From Microbacterium psychrotolerans (GTDB lineage Bacteria; Actinomycetota; Actinomycetes; Actinomycetales; Microbacteriaceae), in contig NZ_JAVFWO010000001.1 of NCBI RefSeq assembly GCF_031085295.1, positions 892,400 through 956,399 of the forward strand: a stretch of 64,000 nucleotides of DNA, given 5' to 3'. Position numbers and translations under genes: made by a program. Below are positions 8,336 to 16,764 of the stretch, one piece after another. Under the pieces are notes generated by a model, which was not told the DNA's origin, searched no databases, and saw nothing but the letters and a program-made list of their open reading frames with translations. Within the stretch, counting starts at the first letter, position 1. The number at the start of each line of letters is the position of its first letter.

Positions 8336-9343
8336 TCAGGCCTCCTCGAACGGGAACGGCTGGGGGGTCGGCCACCAGGACGGGGTCTCCTTCTGAGCCG
8401 CGATCGGGGAGCGGAGCACGCCGACGCGTTCGAGTTCGAGTTCGAGCAGGTCTCCCGGCTGCAGGAAGCGGCGCAGCTCGGCGCCCGCGCCGAAGGCCAT
8501 GGTGCCCGATCCGATCAGGTCGCCCGGCTGCAGGCCGTCGAACTGCGAGACGTACGAGACCGTCTCCTCCGGTGTCCAGATGAAGTCCTCGACGCGGGTG
8601 TCCGACCAGACCTCGCCGTTGACGCGCACCTGCCCGGTGAGTCCGATGATCGAGGGGATCTCGTCCATGGTGACGATCCACGGTCCGATCCCGTAGGCGA
8701 AGTCCTTGGAGTGCTGCGCCCCCATGCCTATGGGGCTCTCCAGGACCTGCACATCGCGGAGGCTGAAGTCGTTGAAGATCGTGATGCCGAACACGTGGTC
8801 TAAGGCGCGCTCGGGCGTCACATTGCGGCCGGGCTTGCCGATGATGTAGCCGATCTCGAGCTCGTAGTCCAGCTGCTCCGTGATGCTCGGGTAGGGGACG
8901 GTCTCACCCGAGCCGTAGAGGGTCGCCGTGGAGCCCTTGAAGAATCCCGGACGCTCGTACACCGCCCTGGTCGGCGTGGTCTTCATGACGTTGCCGAAGA
9001 AGTTCTTGATGTGCCCGTTGAACGTGAGGCTGTCTCGGAGCACCGGCGGCTTGATCGCGGCGACGAAGGTCGCGTCGTCCAGCGGTGTGGAGGCGTCGTC
9101 GGCGGCGGTCAGCGCGCGATGTGCGGCTTCGAGGAAGAAGTCGCCGGTGGAGATGCCGCGCGTGAGGTCGCCGAACGTCGCCGCAGCGAGGTGACGGGCG
9201 CCGTCCTCGGTAGCCCCGCCCCGCTGAAGGGCGAGCGCGTACGCCCGTCGCAGATCCACGACGCGGTTGTTCTCGGGCTCTGCCGCGATGACGCGCACCT
9301 CGCGGCCATCGGGGGAGTCGACGGCGATTCGTCCGAGCTTCAT
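8336..9343 (-). CDS. Fumarylacetoacetate hydrolase family protein (first copy)
   Basis: A 335-residue FAH-superfamily enzyme. The metal-binding acidic pair is in LDYELEIGYIIGKPG and the downstream NDFSLRDVQVLE and GSGTMAFGAGAE segments are typical. Members hydrolyse C-C bonds of fumarylacetoacetate or acylpyruvates, or act as hydratases or decarboxylases of meta-cleavage products. With acetoacetate-CoA ligase in the same operon, a product such as acetoacetate is plausible. The ATG at 9343 has AAGGAAG upstream; operator copy B lies 24 bases ahead. It is distinct in sequence from the second FAH protein at 25512. Confidence 0.88.
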   Translation of the reverse strand: MKLGRIAVDSPDGREVRVIAAEPENNRVVDLRRAYALALQRGGATEDGARHLAAATFGDLTRGISTGDFFLEAAHRALTAADDASTPLDDATFVAAIKPPVLRDSLTFNGHIKNFFGNVMKTTPTRAVYERPGFFKGSTATLYGSGETVPYPSITEQLDYELEIGYIIGKPGRNVTPERALDHVFGITIFNDFSLRDVQVLESPIGMGAQHSKDFAYGIGPWIVTMDEIPSIIGLTGQVRVNGEVWSDTRVEDFIWTPEETVSYVSQFDGLQPGDLIGSGTMAFGAGAELRRFLQPGDLLELELERVGVLRSPIAAQKETPSWWPTPQPFPFEEA

Positions 9344-9367
9344 GGTACAACTTCCTTTTCTCAATGC

Positions 9368-9382
9368 GATACGCAACGTATG
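9368..9382. promoter_or_regulatory. Operator copy B of the catabolic regulon
   Basis: GATACG CAA CGTATG, one of the best matches to GATACG-N3-CGTATC (11 of 12 arm positions). It lies 24 bases before the FAH-cupin-AACS operon. Confidence 0.65.
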
Positions 9383-9404
9383 GTATCGGATTTGCGAGCG
9401 GCGA

Positions 9405-9433
9405 AGGGGTGGGCGGCGATGCCGCCCACCCCT
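9405..9433 (-). terminator. Terminator of the CUT2 solute-binding protein gene
   Basis: A 13-base perfect inverted repeat (9405-9417 with 9421-9433) around GAT begins just past the solute-binding gene stop at 9438. It separates that gene from operator copy B. Confidence 0.75.
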
Positions 9434-9437
9434 GGGC

Positions 9438-10691
9438 TCACTCGGCTGTCTGCGGGCCCAGTTCCGGATTGTTGAAGAACTCCGCGATCTGGTCGTCGGT
9501 GAGGTAGACCCCATCCACAGTCAGATCCGTGCCGTCGGACTCGGACCACGACGGGTCCACGACGTCGCCGATGTTCTCCTGGTCGACGACGTAGGGCCCC
9601 CAGGCGATCTGGTTGACCTTCGGTCCCGCGCCCGCGAGCACCTTGAGACCGATCTGAGCAGCCGCCTTCGCGGCCGGGATCGGCGGGGTCGCCGTGCCGA
9701 AGTACGGGTAGTCGGGGTTCGCCGCCGCGTACGCGGCCATGCCCTGCGACGCGTTGATGTCCTGAATCGGCGGGACCGGCATGCCGGCCTGCTCGAACGC
9801 GTCGCGGATCGCCCAGCCCATCGATCCGGCTTGGAACACGGCATCCACTCCCGCGGGATTGGTCGCAAGGTACTGGACGACGGCCTGCTGTGCCGCCGGA
9901 GGCTGGAAGAAGCCCTGCACCTGGCCGACGATCGAGACGTCCGGGCACAGTTCGAGCGCCTTGGCGATGCCGTCCTCGAAGAACAGCTGCGGCGGGATGC
10001 CGGGGACGCCGTCGACCTGCAGCACCGTCCCGCTGCCGCCGATGGCACCGAGGACGCCGGCGGCGGTCTCCATCGCCTGGAGATTCGAGTTGTTGGTCAG
10101 GCTGATGGCGTAGGGCGAGTCCAGCGGCACCACGGTCGAGATCACGGGGATCCCGGCGTCGTGCGCCTGGGCGACCAGATCGATGGCCGCCTCCGGTGCG
10201 GCGGGGTTGAGGAAGATGATGTCGGGCTGAAGCGAGAGGGCCTGGTTGAACATCTGAATCTGTCCGGGCACGTCAGTCGGGTCGTTCGGTGCGAGATTGG
10301 CGACGACCTCGACGTCCTGCGCCTTGAGCGATTCGAGCAGCTGCGCCTGGTAGGTGGCGATGTACGGGGCGGCCGGGGCCTGTCCGACGATCGCGGCGGT
10401 GAAGCCCTCGGTCTTGTCGGACTTCCAGTCCGCCCAGGCCGACTCCTGCACCTCGATGCCGTAGGCGTTGTATCCCGCCTTGACATCTGCGCTGAAGTCG
10501 TCGAGCAGGCCGTTTGGGTCGTTGGCGCCGAGCTGCGGGACGGAGCCGCATTCACCCGCGGCTGAGGCCGACGCGGTGTCGGTGGGGTTGTCGGTCGCGG
10601 CGGGCGTACAGCCGGACAGGCTGAGGGCACCGATGGCGGCGAGTGCTGTGGCGACGGTTCCCATCCGCGCCATGCGTGTGGGCTTGAGCAT
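9438..10691 (-). CDS. CUT2-type ABC transporter substrate-binding lipoprotein
   Basis: A 417-residue lipoprotein. The N-terminus has a positively charged start, a hydrophobic core and the lipobox LSLSGC, so the mature protein would be anchored outside the membrane. The rest has the periplasmic-binding-protein type I pattern of ribose/xylose/autoinducer binders, with two alpha/beta lobes and segments such as DIIFLNPAAPEAAIDLV and AAIGGSGTVLQVDG. It is read divergently from the ATPase and two permeases that complete the importer, sharing operator copy C. The ligand is unknown. Although these transporters usually carry sugars, the catabolic context suggests a ring compound, glycoside or breakdown product. 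Confidence 0.88.
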   Translation of the reverse strand: MLKPTRMARMGTVATALAAIGALSLSGCTPAATDNPTDTASASAAGECGSVPQLGANDPNGLLDDFSADVKAGYNAYGIEVQESAWADWKSDKTEGFTAAIVGQAPAAPYIATYQAQLLESLKAQDVEVVANLAPNDPTDVPGQIQMFNQALSLQPDIIFLNPAAPEAAIDLVAQAHDAGIPVISTVVPLDSPYAISLTNNSNLQAMETAAGVLGAIGGSGTVLQVDGVPGIPPQLFFEDGIAKALELCPDVSIVGQVQGFFQPPAAQQAVVQYLATNPAGVDAVFQAGSMGWAIRDAFEQAGMPVPPIQDINASQGMAAYAAANPDYPYFGTATPPIPAAKAAAQIGLKVLAGAGPKVNQIAWGPYVVDQENIGDVVDPSWSESDGTDLTVDGVYLTDDQIAEFFNNPELGPQTAE

Positions 10692-10750
10692 GTGTGGAAC
10701 TCCTCTTTGAGTGGGCGCATCCGTTGCGCGAGTTCAGGATAGACACATTC

Positions 10751-10765
10751 GATACGGTTCGTCTA
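10751..10765. promoter_or_regulatory. Operator copy C of the catabolic regulon
   Basis: GATACG GTT CGTCTA, centred in the divergent promoter, 59 bases from the solute-binding gene start and 47 from the ATPase start. A partial GTATC follows at 10766-10770. Confidence 0.55.
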
Positions 10766-10812
10766 GTATCTGATGTACCGCCCTCTGTGGGTGAACTCGA
10801 CGAGGAGTCAAG

Positions 10813-12318
10813 ATGTCGGTTGCCGGGAGTGGGCTGAGGCTCACCGGGATCAGCAAGCACTTCGGTGCCACGCGCGCCCTGGTGGACGCGGAACTGGAGC
10901 TGCGCCCCAGCGAGGTGCACACGCTCCTCGGCGAGAACGGATCCGGCAAGTCGACGCTCGTCAAGATCATCGGTGGCGTCCACCGCCCCGATTCCGGCTC
11001 GCTGACGATGGGCGCGACGCCGCTCACGCTGCGCAGCCCCCGGCAGGCCCACCGGCGGGGGATAGCGGTCGTGTTCCAGGAGGTGCTCACCGCCACCAGC
11101 CAGTCGGTGCTCGACAACATCTGGCTCGGCACCGACGGCGTGTTCGTCCGGCGTCTTGCTCGCACCGCGCAGCGGCGCATCGCGGCCGACACCCTCGGCC
11201 GTCTCATCGACGGCATCGACCTCGACGCCCCCGCGGGAACGCTCTCGCTCTCGGAACGGCAGGCGATCTGCATCGCCCGGGCGCTGGTGCGCGATCCCGG
11301 CACCCTCGTCCTCGACGAGTCGACGGCAGCGCTCGACGTGCGCACCCGCGACCGGCTCTTCGCAGAGATCCGCCGGCTCACCGCCGACGGGGTCGGCGTG
11401 CTGTTCATCTCGCATCGCATGGACGAGGTCCAGGAGATCTCGGACCGGGTCTCCGTGCTCAGGTCGGGCCGCACCGTCTCGACCGTGGACCGTGGGGACC
11501 TCTCGGTGGACCGCCTCATCGCCGACATGACCGGGACCAGCGGGGTGATCCACGGGCTCGACCGCGACCGCCCGCTGGGTGATCCGACGCTGCGCGCCGA
11601 TGGCGTGACACTCGCCGCCGGCGCGGCGCCGATCGACCTCACCCTGCGTGCCGGCGAGCTCGTCGGACTCGCAGGACTCGAAGGTCACGGCCAGGACGCG
11701 TTCCTGAAGCGCCTCGCCGGGGTGACCGCCGGCCCGGGCGCGGTGACCCGGGTGCTCAGCCCCGACATCGGCGTCCGGCCGGGCAACGGCGCGAAGCTCG
11801 GGGTGGCCTACCTCCCGCGCGAGCGCCGGGGCGAGTCGCTGTTCGAGTCGATGTCGATCCGCGACAACTTCGCCCTTCCGACACTGCGGCAGGACCGCCG
11901 GGGCGTGCTCCTGAGCAGCGGGCGCATGCGGAAGCGGTTCGCGGAGTTCGTGTCGGCGCTGAAGATCAGACTCGGCACGCAGGACGACCCGATCTCGAGT
12001 CTCTCGGGCGGCAGCCAGCAGAAGGTGGTCCTCGCCAGATGGCTCGCGACCGACCCGAAGGTGCTGCTGCTGAACGACCCGACGCGAGGAGTGGACATCA
12101 TGACCAAGCGTGAGATCTACACGATCCTCGATCGACTGTGCGCAGACGGCATGAGCATCGTCCTGCTCTCGAGCGAAGTGGAGGAGCTGGTGGAGCTCGT
12201 CGATCGCGTGCTCGTGTTCCGGGACCAGTCGGTGTTCGCAGAGATCCCTCGCGAGAGCCTCACGAGCGAGGCGGTCGTCGCCGCCTACTTCGGTCGGCGG
12301 GCGGGAGCGGTCGCATGA
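10813..12318 (+). CDS. CUT2-type ABC importer ATP-binding protein (RbsA-like, two ATPase domains)
   Basis: A 501-residue tandem ATPase. The first domain has Walker A GENGSGKST, signature-like LSLSERQAICIARAL and Walker B TLVLDESTAALD. The second has the degenerate P-loop GLEGHGQDAFLKRL usual for RbsA-type proteins, signature LSGGSQQKVVLARWL and Walker B LLLNDPTRGVD. It energises import with the two permeases downstream; its stop overlaps the first permease start (ATGA). The ribosome site GAGGAG lies ahead of the ATG. It is transcribed away from the binding-protein gene under operator copy C. Confidence 0.93.
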   Translation: MSVAGSGLRLTGISKHFGATRALVDAELELRPSEVHTLLGENGSGKSTLVKIIGGVHRPDSGSLTMGATPLTLRSPRQAHRRGIAVVFQEVLTATSQSVLDNIWLGTDGVFVRRLARTAQRRIAADTLGRLIDGIDLDAPAGTLSLSERQAICIARALVRDPGTLVLDESTAALDVRTRDRLFAEIRRLTADGVGVLFISHRMDEVQEISDRVSVLRSGRTVSTVDRGDLSVDRLIADMTGTSGVIHGLDRDRPLGDPTLRADGVTLAAGAAPIDLTLRAGELVGLAGLEGHGQDAFLKRLAGVTAGPGAVTRVLSPDIGVRPGNGAKLGVAYLPRERRGESLFESMSIRDNFALPTLRQDRRGVLLSSGRMRKRFAEFVSALKIRLGTQDDPISSLSGGSQQKVVLARWLATDPKVLLLNDPTRGVDIMTKREIYTILDRLCADGMSIVLLSSEVEELVELVDRVLVFRDQSVFAEIPRESLTSEAVVAAYFGRRAGAVA

Positions 12319-13274
12319 GCCGCGTGCAGGGCATCCTCCAGCGGCGCAGCTGGGCGTTCGCCTTCGTGCTCGCGCTCATCCTGCTCGTCGTCAATCTGAT
12401 CGTGAGCCCGAGCTTCCTCGCCCCCGAGCGGCTGCCCGCGACGCTGGCGACCCTCGCGCCGTTCGTCCTTGTTGGATTCGCGTCGACTCCGGCGATCCTC
12501 TCGGGCGGCATCGACATCTCGGTCGGGCCGCTGGCGACGCTGATCAACTGCCTCTTCATCGCGGTGCTGATCCCCGCAGGGTGGGGAGAGTGGTACGTCG
12601 CCGTGCCGATCCTGCTCCTCACCTCAGCAGCCGTCGGAACGGTCACGGGCATCCTCGTCGCGGTGGTGCGGCTGCACCCCGTCGTCGCCTCGATCGGCGT
12701 GTTCTTCGTGCTCGTCGGCATCGCGGTCACCATCTCGAAGCAGCCCGTGCCGGCGCCCCCGAACTGGAGCGAGGCGCTCGCCGGGTCCTTCGGCTGGTTC
12801 CCCGCGGCAGCCATCACGATGGGCGGCGTGGCGCTCGTCTGGTTCGTGCTGCGGCGGACGGCATTCGTCAGCAATCTGCTCGCCACGGGGGAGAGTGACA
12901 TCTCGGCCTACGGCTCCGGGGTGAACGTCACCCTCGTGCGTGTGCTGTCCTACACGCTCGGAGGTGTGTTCGCCGGCGTCGGCGGCATCGCACTGTCGGC
13001 CCTCTTGCAGTCCTCGCAGTCCTCGCTCGCGACGACCTACGCGCTGCTGGGCATCGCGGCCGCCGTGCTCGGCGGCGCGAACCTCGGCGGCGGTCGCGGC
13101 GGGCTCCTGGGCGCCTTCCTCGGCGCAGTGGTCATCTATCTGGTGCAGCAGCTGCTGACGGCGGCCGGTGTGCAGCCCAGCCTCGTCCAGGTCACCTACG
13201 GGCTCGTGCTCGTGCTCGGCGTGCTCCTGGGCGCGACCCTCCTCAATCCGCGACTGACAAGGAGCCGCGCATGA
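12315..13274 (+). CDS. CUT2-type ABC importer permease, first subunit
   Basis: A 319-residue very hydrophobic protein (RbsC-like) starting MSRVQGILQRRSWAF. It has the family segment GGIDISVGPLATLINC near residues 62-77 and the C-terminal GGANLGGGRGGLLGAFLGA region. It forms half of the membrane channel with the next gene. ATGA overlaps join it to the genes on both sides, so the three are one transcript. Confidence 0.92.
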   Translation: MSRVQGILQRRSWAFAFVLALILLVVNLIVSPSFLAPERLPATLATLAPFVLVGFASTPAILSGGIDISVGPLATLINCLFIAVLIPAGWGEWYVAVPILLLTSAAVGTVTGILVAVVRLHPVVASIGVFFVLVGIAVTISKQPVPAPPNWSEALAGSFGWFPAAAITMGGVALVWFVLRRTAFVSNLLATGESDISAYGSGVNVTLVRVLSYTLGGVFAGVGGIALSALLQSSQSSLATTYALLGIAAAVLGGANLGGGRGGLLGAFLGAVVIYLVQQLLTAAGVQPSLVQVTYGLVLVLGVLLGATLLNPRLTRSRA

Positions 13275-14302
13275 CCGGACCCTCGACGGGCGTCACGCGA
13301 TCATTGACCGTGCCGCTTCCTCCCGCCCGCGGCTGGGCGAGGGTGCGCCGGTGGGCCGTGGAGACCCCCTTCATCCAGGTGCTCGTGCTGATCGTGCTCG
13401 TCGCCGTCCTGGTCGCGCTCATTCCCGCCTTCGCGACGAGGCCGCAGGCCGCCGTCTCGATCCTGGTTCTCGCGTCGCTCCTCGCGCTCGCCGCCATGGG
13501 GCAGACGCTCGTGGTCATCCTGGGTGGGATGGATCTGGCCGTCGCGGGCTACATCCTGTTCGGGGCGATGATCGCCTCCAACGCCACCAGCCGGCTCGGC
13601 TGGCCGACGTGGTTCGCGCTGCTGGTCACCGTCGTCGTGTGCGGCGGCATCGGGGCACTGGTCGGGGCTGCGTGCCACTGGCTGCGGATCCAGCCGCTGG
13701 TGCTCACACTCGGCGTCGGCGCGGTCCTCGCCGGCGGTTCGATGTTCCTCGTGAACGGCGACTACAACGGCCAGCCGCCGGAGGACCTGCGCGCGCTGGC
13801 GCAGCTCACCGGAACGACGTTCGGCCTGCCGATCCCGCCGATCATCCTGATCGTCGTCCTGCTGGGCGTCGTGCTGTGGCTGTTCCTCTCGCGCACCGCG
13901 ACCGGCCGCCGGTTGTACGCCACCGGGGTCAACCCGCGGGCGGCGGCGCTGACCCGAGTGAACACGGCCGCCATCTGGGCGGGCGTGTTCGCCCTGTCGG
14001 GCGTGCTGGCCGGCATCGCGGGCATGTTGATCGCGGCGTTCGGATCGGGATGGGCGCAGGGCACCGGCGACCCGTACCTCTTCTCGGGCCTGGCGGCGGT
14101 GCTCGTCGGAGGGACGACCTTCGGGTCGGTGCGGGGCAGCTTCACGCGCACCGCGCTCGGCGCACTCATCCTGACCGTCGTCGCGACGATCATCACCAGC
14201 CGCGGTCTCGCCGAGGCGCAGAGCCGCATCGTGTACGGCATCATCATCCTCGCGGTCGTCGCGCTGTACGGGCGGGAGCGGCATGTGCGGGACCGCTTCT
14301 GA
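13271..14302 (+). CDS. CUT2-type ABC importer permease, second subunit
   Basis: A 343-residue RbsC-like permease with an extended cytoplasmic N-terminus, then about eight to ten helices. The family segment GGMDLAVAGYILFGAM and the C-terminal VLVGGTTFGSVRGS stretch are visible. The start overlaps the previous stop (ATGA). Two different permeases imply a heterodimeric channel, as in autoinducer-2 and some pentose importers. Confidence 0.92.
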   Translation: MTGPSTGVTRSLTVPLPPARGWARVRRWAVETPFIQVLVLIVLVAVLVALIPAFATRPQAAVSILVLASLLALAAMGQTLVVILGGMDLAVAGYILFGAMIASNATSRLGWPTWFALLVTVVVCGGIGALVGAACHWLRIQPLVLTLGVGAVLAGGSMFLVNGDYNGQPPEDLRALAQLTGTTFGLPIPPIILIVVLLGVVLWLFLSRTATGRRLYATGVNPRAAALTRVNTAAIWAGVFALSGVLAGIAGMLIAAFGSGWAQGTGDPYLFSGLAAVLVGGTTFGSVRGSFTRTALGALILTVVATIITSRGLAEAQSRIVYGIIILAVVALYGRERHVRDRF

Positions 14303-14353
14303 GCCGGAGCGCTGGGGCGCCCGCGCGCGGCTGAGCCCGCGGAGCGGGCGATC

Positions 14354-15091
14354 GTGAGCGGACGGCTGGACGGCAAGGTGGCGCTCGTCACCGGCGGCTG
14401 TGGAGGCATGGGCGTGTCGCACGCGCGGGCGCTCGCGCGCGAGGGAGGTCGCGTCGTGATCGCCGATCTCGACGACGCCCACGGCCGGGACGTCGCCGAA
14501 ACGCTCGGCGACGCGGTCTCCTTCATCGCCCTCGACGTCACGAGCACGCCGCAATGGGCTTCCGCGGTCGCACAGGTCGAGAGGACGTTCGGGCGCCTCG
14601 ACGTGCTCGTGAACAACGCGGGGATCGTGGACTTCGCTCCCATCGACGAATACGAGGATGCCGCGTGGGATCGCATCATCGCGATCAATCTGACCGGCGC
14701 GTTCAAGGGCATCCGAGCGGTGACTGCGCTGATGGCGGCCGCCGGGGCGGGCTCCATCGTCAACATCTCCTCGACGGCGGGGCTGCGCGGCTTCGCGCGG
14801 GTCGCCGGCTACAACGCGTCGAAGTTCGGACTGCGCGGTCTGACGAAGTCGGCCGCGATGGAGCTTGCTTCGCGGGGCATCCGTGTCAACTCGGTCCACC
14901 CGGGCAACATCGACACGCCCATGATCGACGGCTTCTTCGAAGACTTCGCACACGTGCCGATGCACCGCGCCGGCCGGCCGGAGGAGATCTCCGAGCTGAT
15001 CGTCTATCTCGCCTCCGACGAGAGCTCGTTCGCGACCGGTGCCGAGTTCGTGGTCGACGGCGGCGAGACGGCCGGGCTGCCCGCGCAGTAG
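14354..15091 (+). CDS. Short-chain dehydrogenase/reductase (first copy)
   Basis: A 245-residue classical SDR. It has the cofactor motif TGGCGGMGVSHARAL, the NNAG motif, the catalytic serine in NISSTAGLRG, and YNASK carrying the catalytic Tyr and Lys. D40-type acidic residues after the second strand (VVIADLDDAHG) suggest NAD(H) rather than NADP(H). It would oxidise an alcohol or reduce a ketone of a pathway intermediate. The GTG at 14354 follows the permease by 51 bases and is probably read from the same promoter; the ribosome site is weak. Confidence 0.9.
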   Translation: MSGRLDGKVALVTGGCGGMGVSHARALAREGGRVVIADLDDAHGRDVAETLGDAVSFIALDVTSTPQWASAVAQVERTFGRLDVLVNNAGIVDFAPIDEYEDAAWDRIIAINLTGAFKGIRAVTALMAAAGAGSIVNISSTAGLRGFARVAGYNASKFGLRGLTKSAAMELASRGIRVNSVHPGNIDTPMIDGFFEDFAHVPMHRAGRPEEISELIVYLASDESSFATGAEFVVDGGETAGLPAQ

Positions 15092-15110
15092 CGGGCGGCG
15101 CCGGGCCCGC
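15091..15110. terminator. Bidirectional terminator hairpin
   Basis: GCGGGC (15091-15096) and GCCCGC (15105-15110) flank a self-complementary GGCGCC loop in the 20 bases between the convergent SDR and LLM genes. Confidence 0.5.
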
Positions 15111-15111
15111 G

Positions 15112-15966
15112 TCAGCCCTCGAGCAACTCCTGGCAGCGGCGGTCGACGGTGCGCTCCCACGTGTCGAGATCGTCGGCCGGAGCGGCCACGACGACGCGGT
15201 CCACGTGCCAGGAGCGCAGCCGATCGGCGGCCCTCCGGTCCGCCGGAGCGTCCACGGTGATCTCGAACTGCTCCCGGGGCCGCCCGATCGCGTCCGCCTC
15301 CTCGTACAGCATTTGCAGGAGGCCGCCGATGTGCGCGAGGTCTTGACCGAGCAGGAACACGCCGTCGCCCCAGTGCGCCGCGCGGCGCATGGCGGCCCGC
15401 GACCCGCCCCCCAAGACGATCGGCACGCCGGCCGGATCCACCGGCTTCGGATTCACGTGCAGGTCCCGGAAGGAGTGGTAGCGCCCCGCGAACTCGGAAG
15501 CGCCGGGTGCCCACGCCGCGCGCAGCACCTGCAGCGCCTCGTCGGCCCGTCGCCCGCGCTCGGTGAACGGCACTCCGAGCGCCGCGTACTCCTCGGCCAG
15601 CCAGCCGATCCCGAAGCCGGCGATCACACGTCCGCGCGACAAGCGGTCGAGGGTCGCCAGGCGCTTGGCGAGGATCAGCGGATGGTGCAGCGGCAGGATC
15701 ATCAGCCCCGTCGCAAGTCTCACGCGGTCGGTGAGGGCCGCGAGGTGCTGCAGCCACTGGGGCGGGTCGGGCAGGTCCGCATCGGCCGGGCCGCCCATCT
15801 TCCCGTCCGGGCTGAACGGGTAGACGGACCGGTACTGCGACGGCAGCGCGACGTGCTCGAACATCCACACCGACTCCGCCGCAGTGCGCTCAACCGCGGC
15901 GGCGAACTCGGTCAGCCACGCCGGGTCGGCGATGTGCGACGAGAGCGGGAGCACGCCGACCTTCAT
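15112..15966 (-). CDS. LLM-class flavin-dependent oxidoreductase
   Basis: A 284-residue bacterial-luciferase-like protein. Recognisable segments are VRLATGLMILPLHHP, LSRGRVIAGFGIGWLAEEY and VPIVLGGGSRAAMRRAA. Actinobacterial members of this group commonly use F420 or FMN and act as monooxygenases or dehydrogenases; the cofactor cannot be fixed here. It is the last gene of the minus-strand run FAD2-FAD1-OYE-EthD-LLM, 28 bases after the EthD gene, and is probably controlled from operator copy D. Confidence 0.87.
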   Translation of the reverse strand: MKVGVLPLSSHIADPAWLTEFAAAVERTAAESVWMFEHVALPSQYRSVYPFSPDGKMGGPADADLPDPPQWLQHLAALTDRVRLATGLMILPLHHPLILAKRLATLDRLSRGRVIAGFGIGWLAEEYAALGVPFTERGRRADEALQVLRAAWAPGASEFAGRYHSFRDLHVNPKPVDPAGVPIVLGGGSRAAMRRAAHWGDGVFLLGQDLAHIGGLLQMLYEEADAIGRPREQFEITVDAPADRRAADRLRSWHVDRVVVAAPADDLDTWERTVDRRCQELLEG

Positions 15967-15994
15967 CCCGCCCCCTCCGCTGCGGTCCGTGCGG

Positions 15995-16738
15995 TCATGC
16001 GACGATGATCCGTTCGTGCGCGATGAGCGTCGTCGATCGCGGGGCGTCGATCAGGTCGCTGGCCAAGAGGCGTTGCGCTGCCTCGGGCTGCGCGGCGAGT
16101 GCATCCTCCATCGCGCGCAGGTGGCGCCACCACAGCTCCTGAACCCCGTCGTACTCGTCGTCGGAGACGGATGCCGCGCCCGCCGCGCCGAGATCGCCCG
16201 AGCCGTCGGCAGCACGGGCGATGTGGCCGATGGCGGTGCACCGCACATGCCGGGTCACCGCCAGGCGCCGACCGAGGTCCCGGTCGGCGGCGGAGGGCCA
16301 GCGGTCCGCGAAGTCGCTCCCGCTCACCTCGGGGCGCCGCCGTACGAAGACGAGGAGCTTGACCCCGCGTACACGCGGATCGAAGCCGTGCTCGTCAACG
16401 AGGGTCTCCTCGGAGGAGATCAGATGCCGGGGGCGCGTCAGATCGAGGAAGTTGCGCTCGTCTGCCATGAGCTCCGCGAAGCGGGGCTCATGGGGCATGG
16501 CCAGCACCGACGAGGACGTGGGGTGCCAGGTCTCGGCGCATCCGTCCCAGCTCGACGACGAGAACAGCTCGTCCAGCAGCGCGGGCGAGTCGTCCAGCCG
16601 TACGCTCTGCACGTAACGCGTGATGCGGCGGATGTGCGTGACGATCTCGGCGTGGTGGGTGATCCAGTGGTGCGAGAAGTCGGCTCGTGAGATGTCCGCT
16701 CGGCGCGAGAACGGGTCGAAGAGCTTGATGCCGGCCAT
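15995..16738 (-). CDS. Tandem EthD-like (dimeric alpha-beta barrel) protein, first copy
   Basis: A 247-residue protein made of two EthD-like halves. The first begins GIKLFDPFSRRADISRADF with HHWITHHAEIV; the second begins VRGVKLLVFVRRRPEVSGSD with a matching DFADRW segment. EthD-like proteins form ferredoxin-fold barrels and often act on polyketide-like or ring-cleavage intermediates as cyclases, decarboxylases or isomerases, but the reaction here is unknown. The ATG at 16738 has GGGAG upstream. It sits between an old-yellow-enzyme gene and an LLM gene; a second EthD-like gene beside a second OYE gene at 22588-24594 repeats the pairing. Confidence 0.75.
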   Translation of the reverse strand: MAGIKLFDPFSRRADISRADFSHHWITHHAEIVTHIRRITRYVQSVRLDDSPALLDELFSSSSWDGCAETWHPTSSSVLAMPHEPRFAELMADERNFLDLTRPRHLISSEETLVDEHGFDPRVRGVKLLVFVRRRPEVSGSDFADRWPSAADRDLGRRLAVTRHVRCTAIGHIARAADGSGDLGAAGAASVSDDEYDGVQELWWRHLRAMEDALAAQPEAAQRLLASDLIDAPRSTTLIAHERIIVA

Positions 16739-16764
16739 GTGCGCTCCCGCGGCCGAGCCGGCGG

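Noticed and set aside
13301..15868. Very long minus-strand open frame of over 800 codons
   Set aside because: It lies antisense to the importer permease and SDR genes, is arginine-rich and low in hydrophobic residues, and has no family motif. It is a shadow of GC-rich coding.
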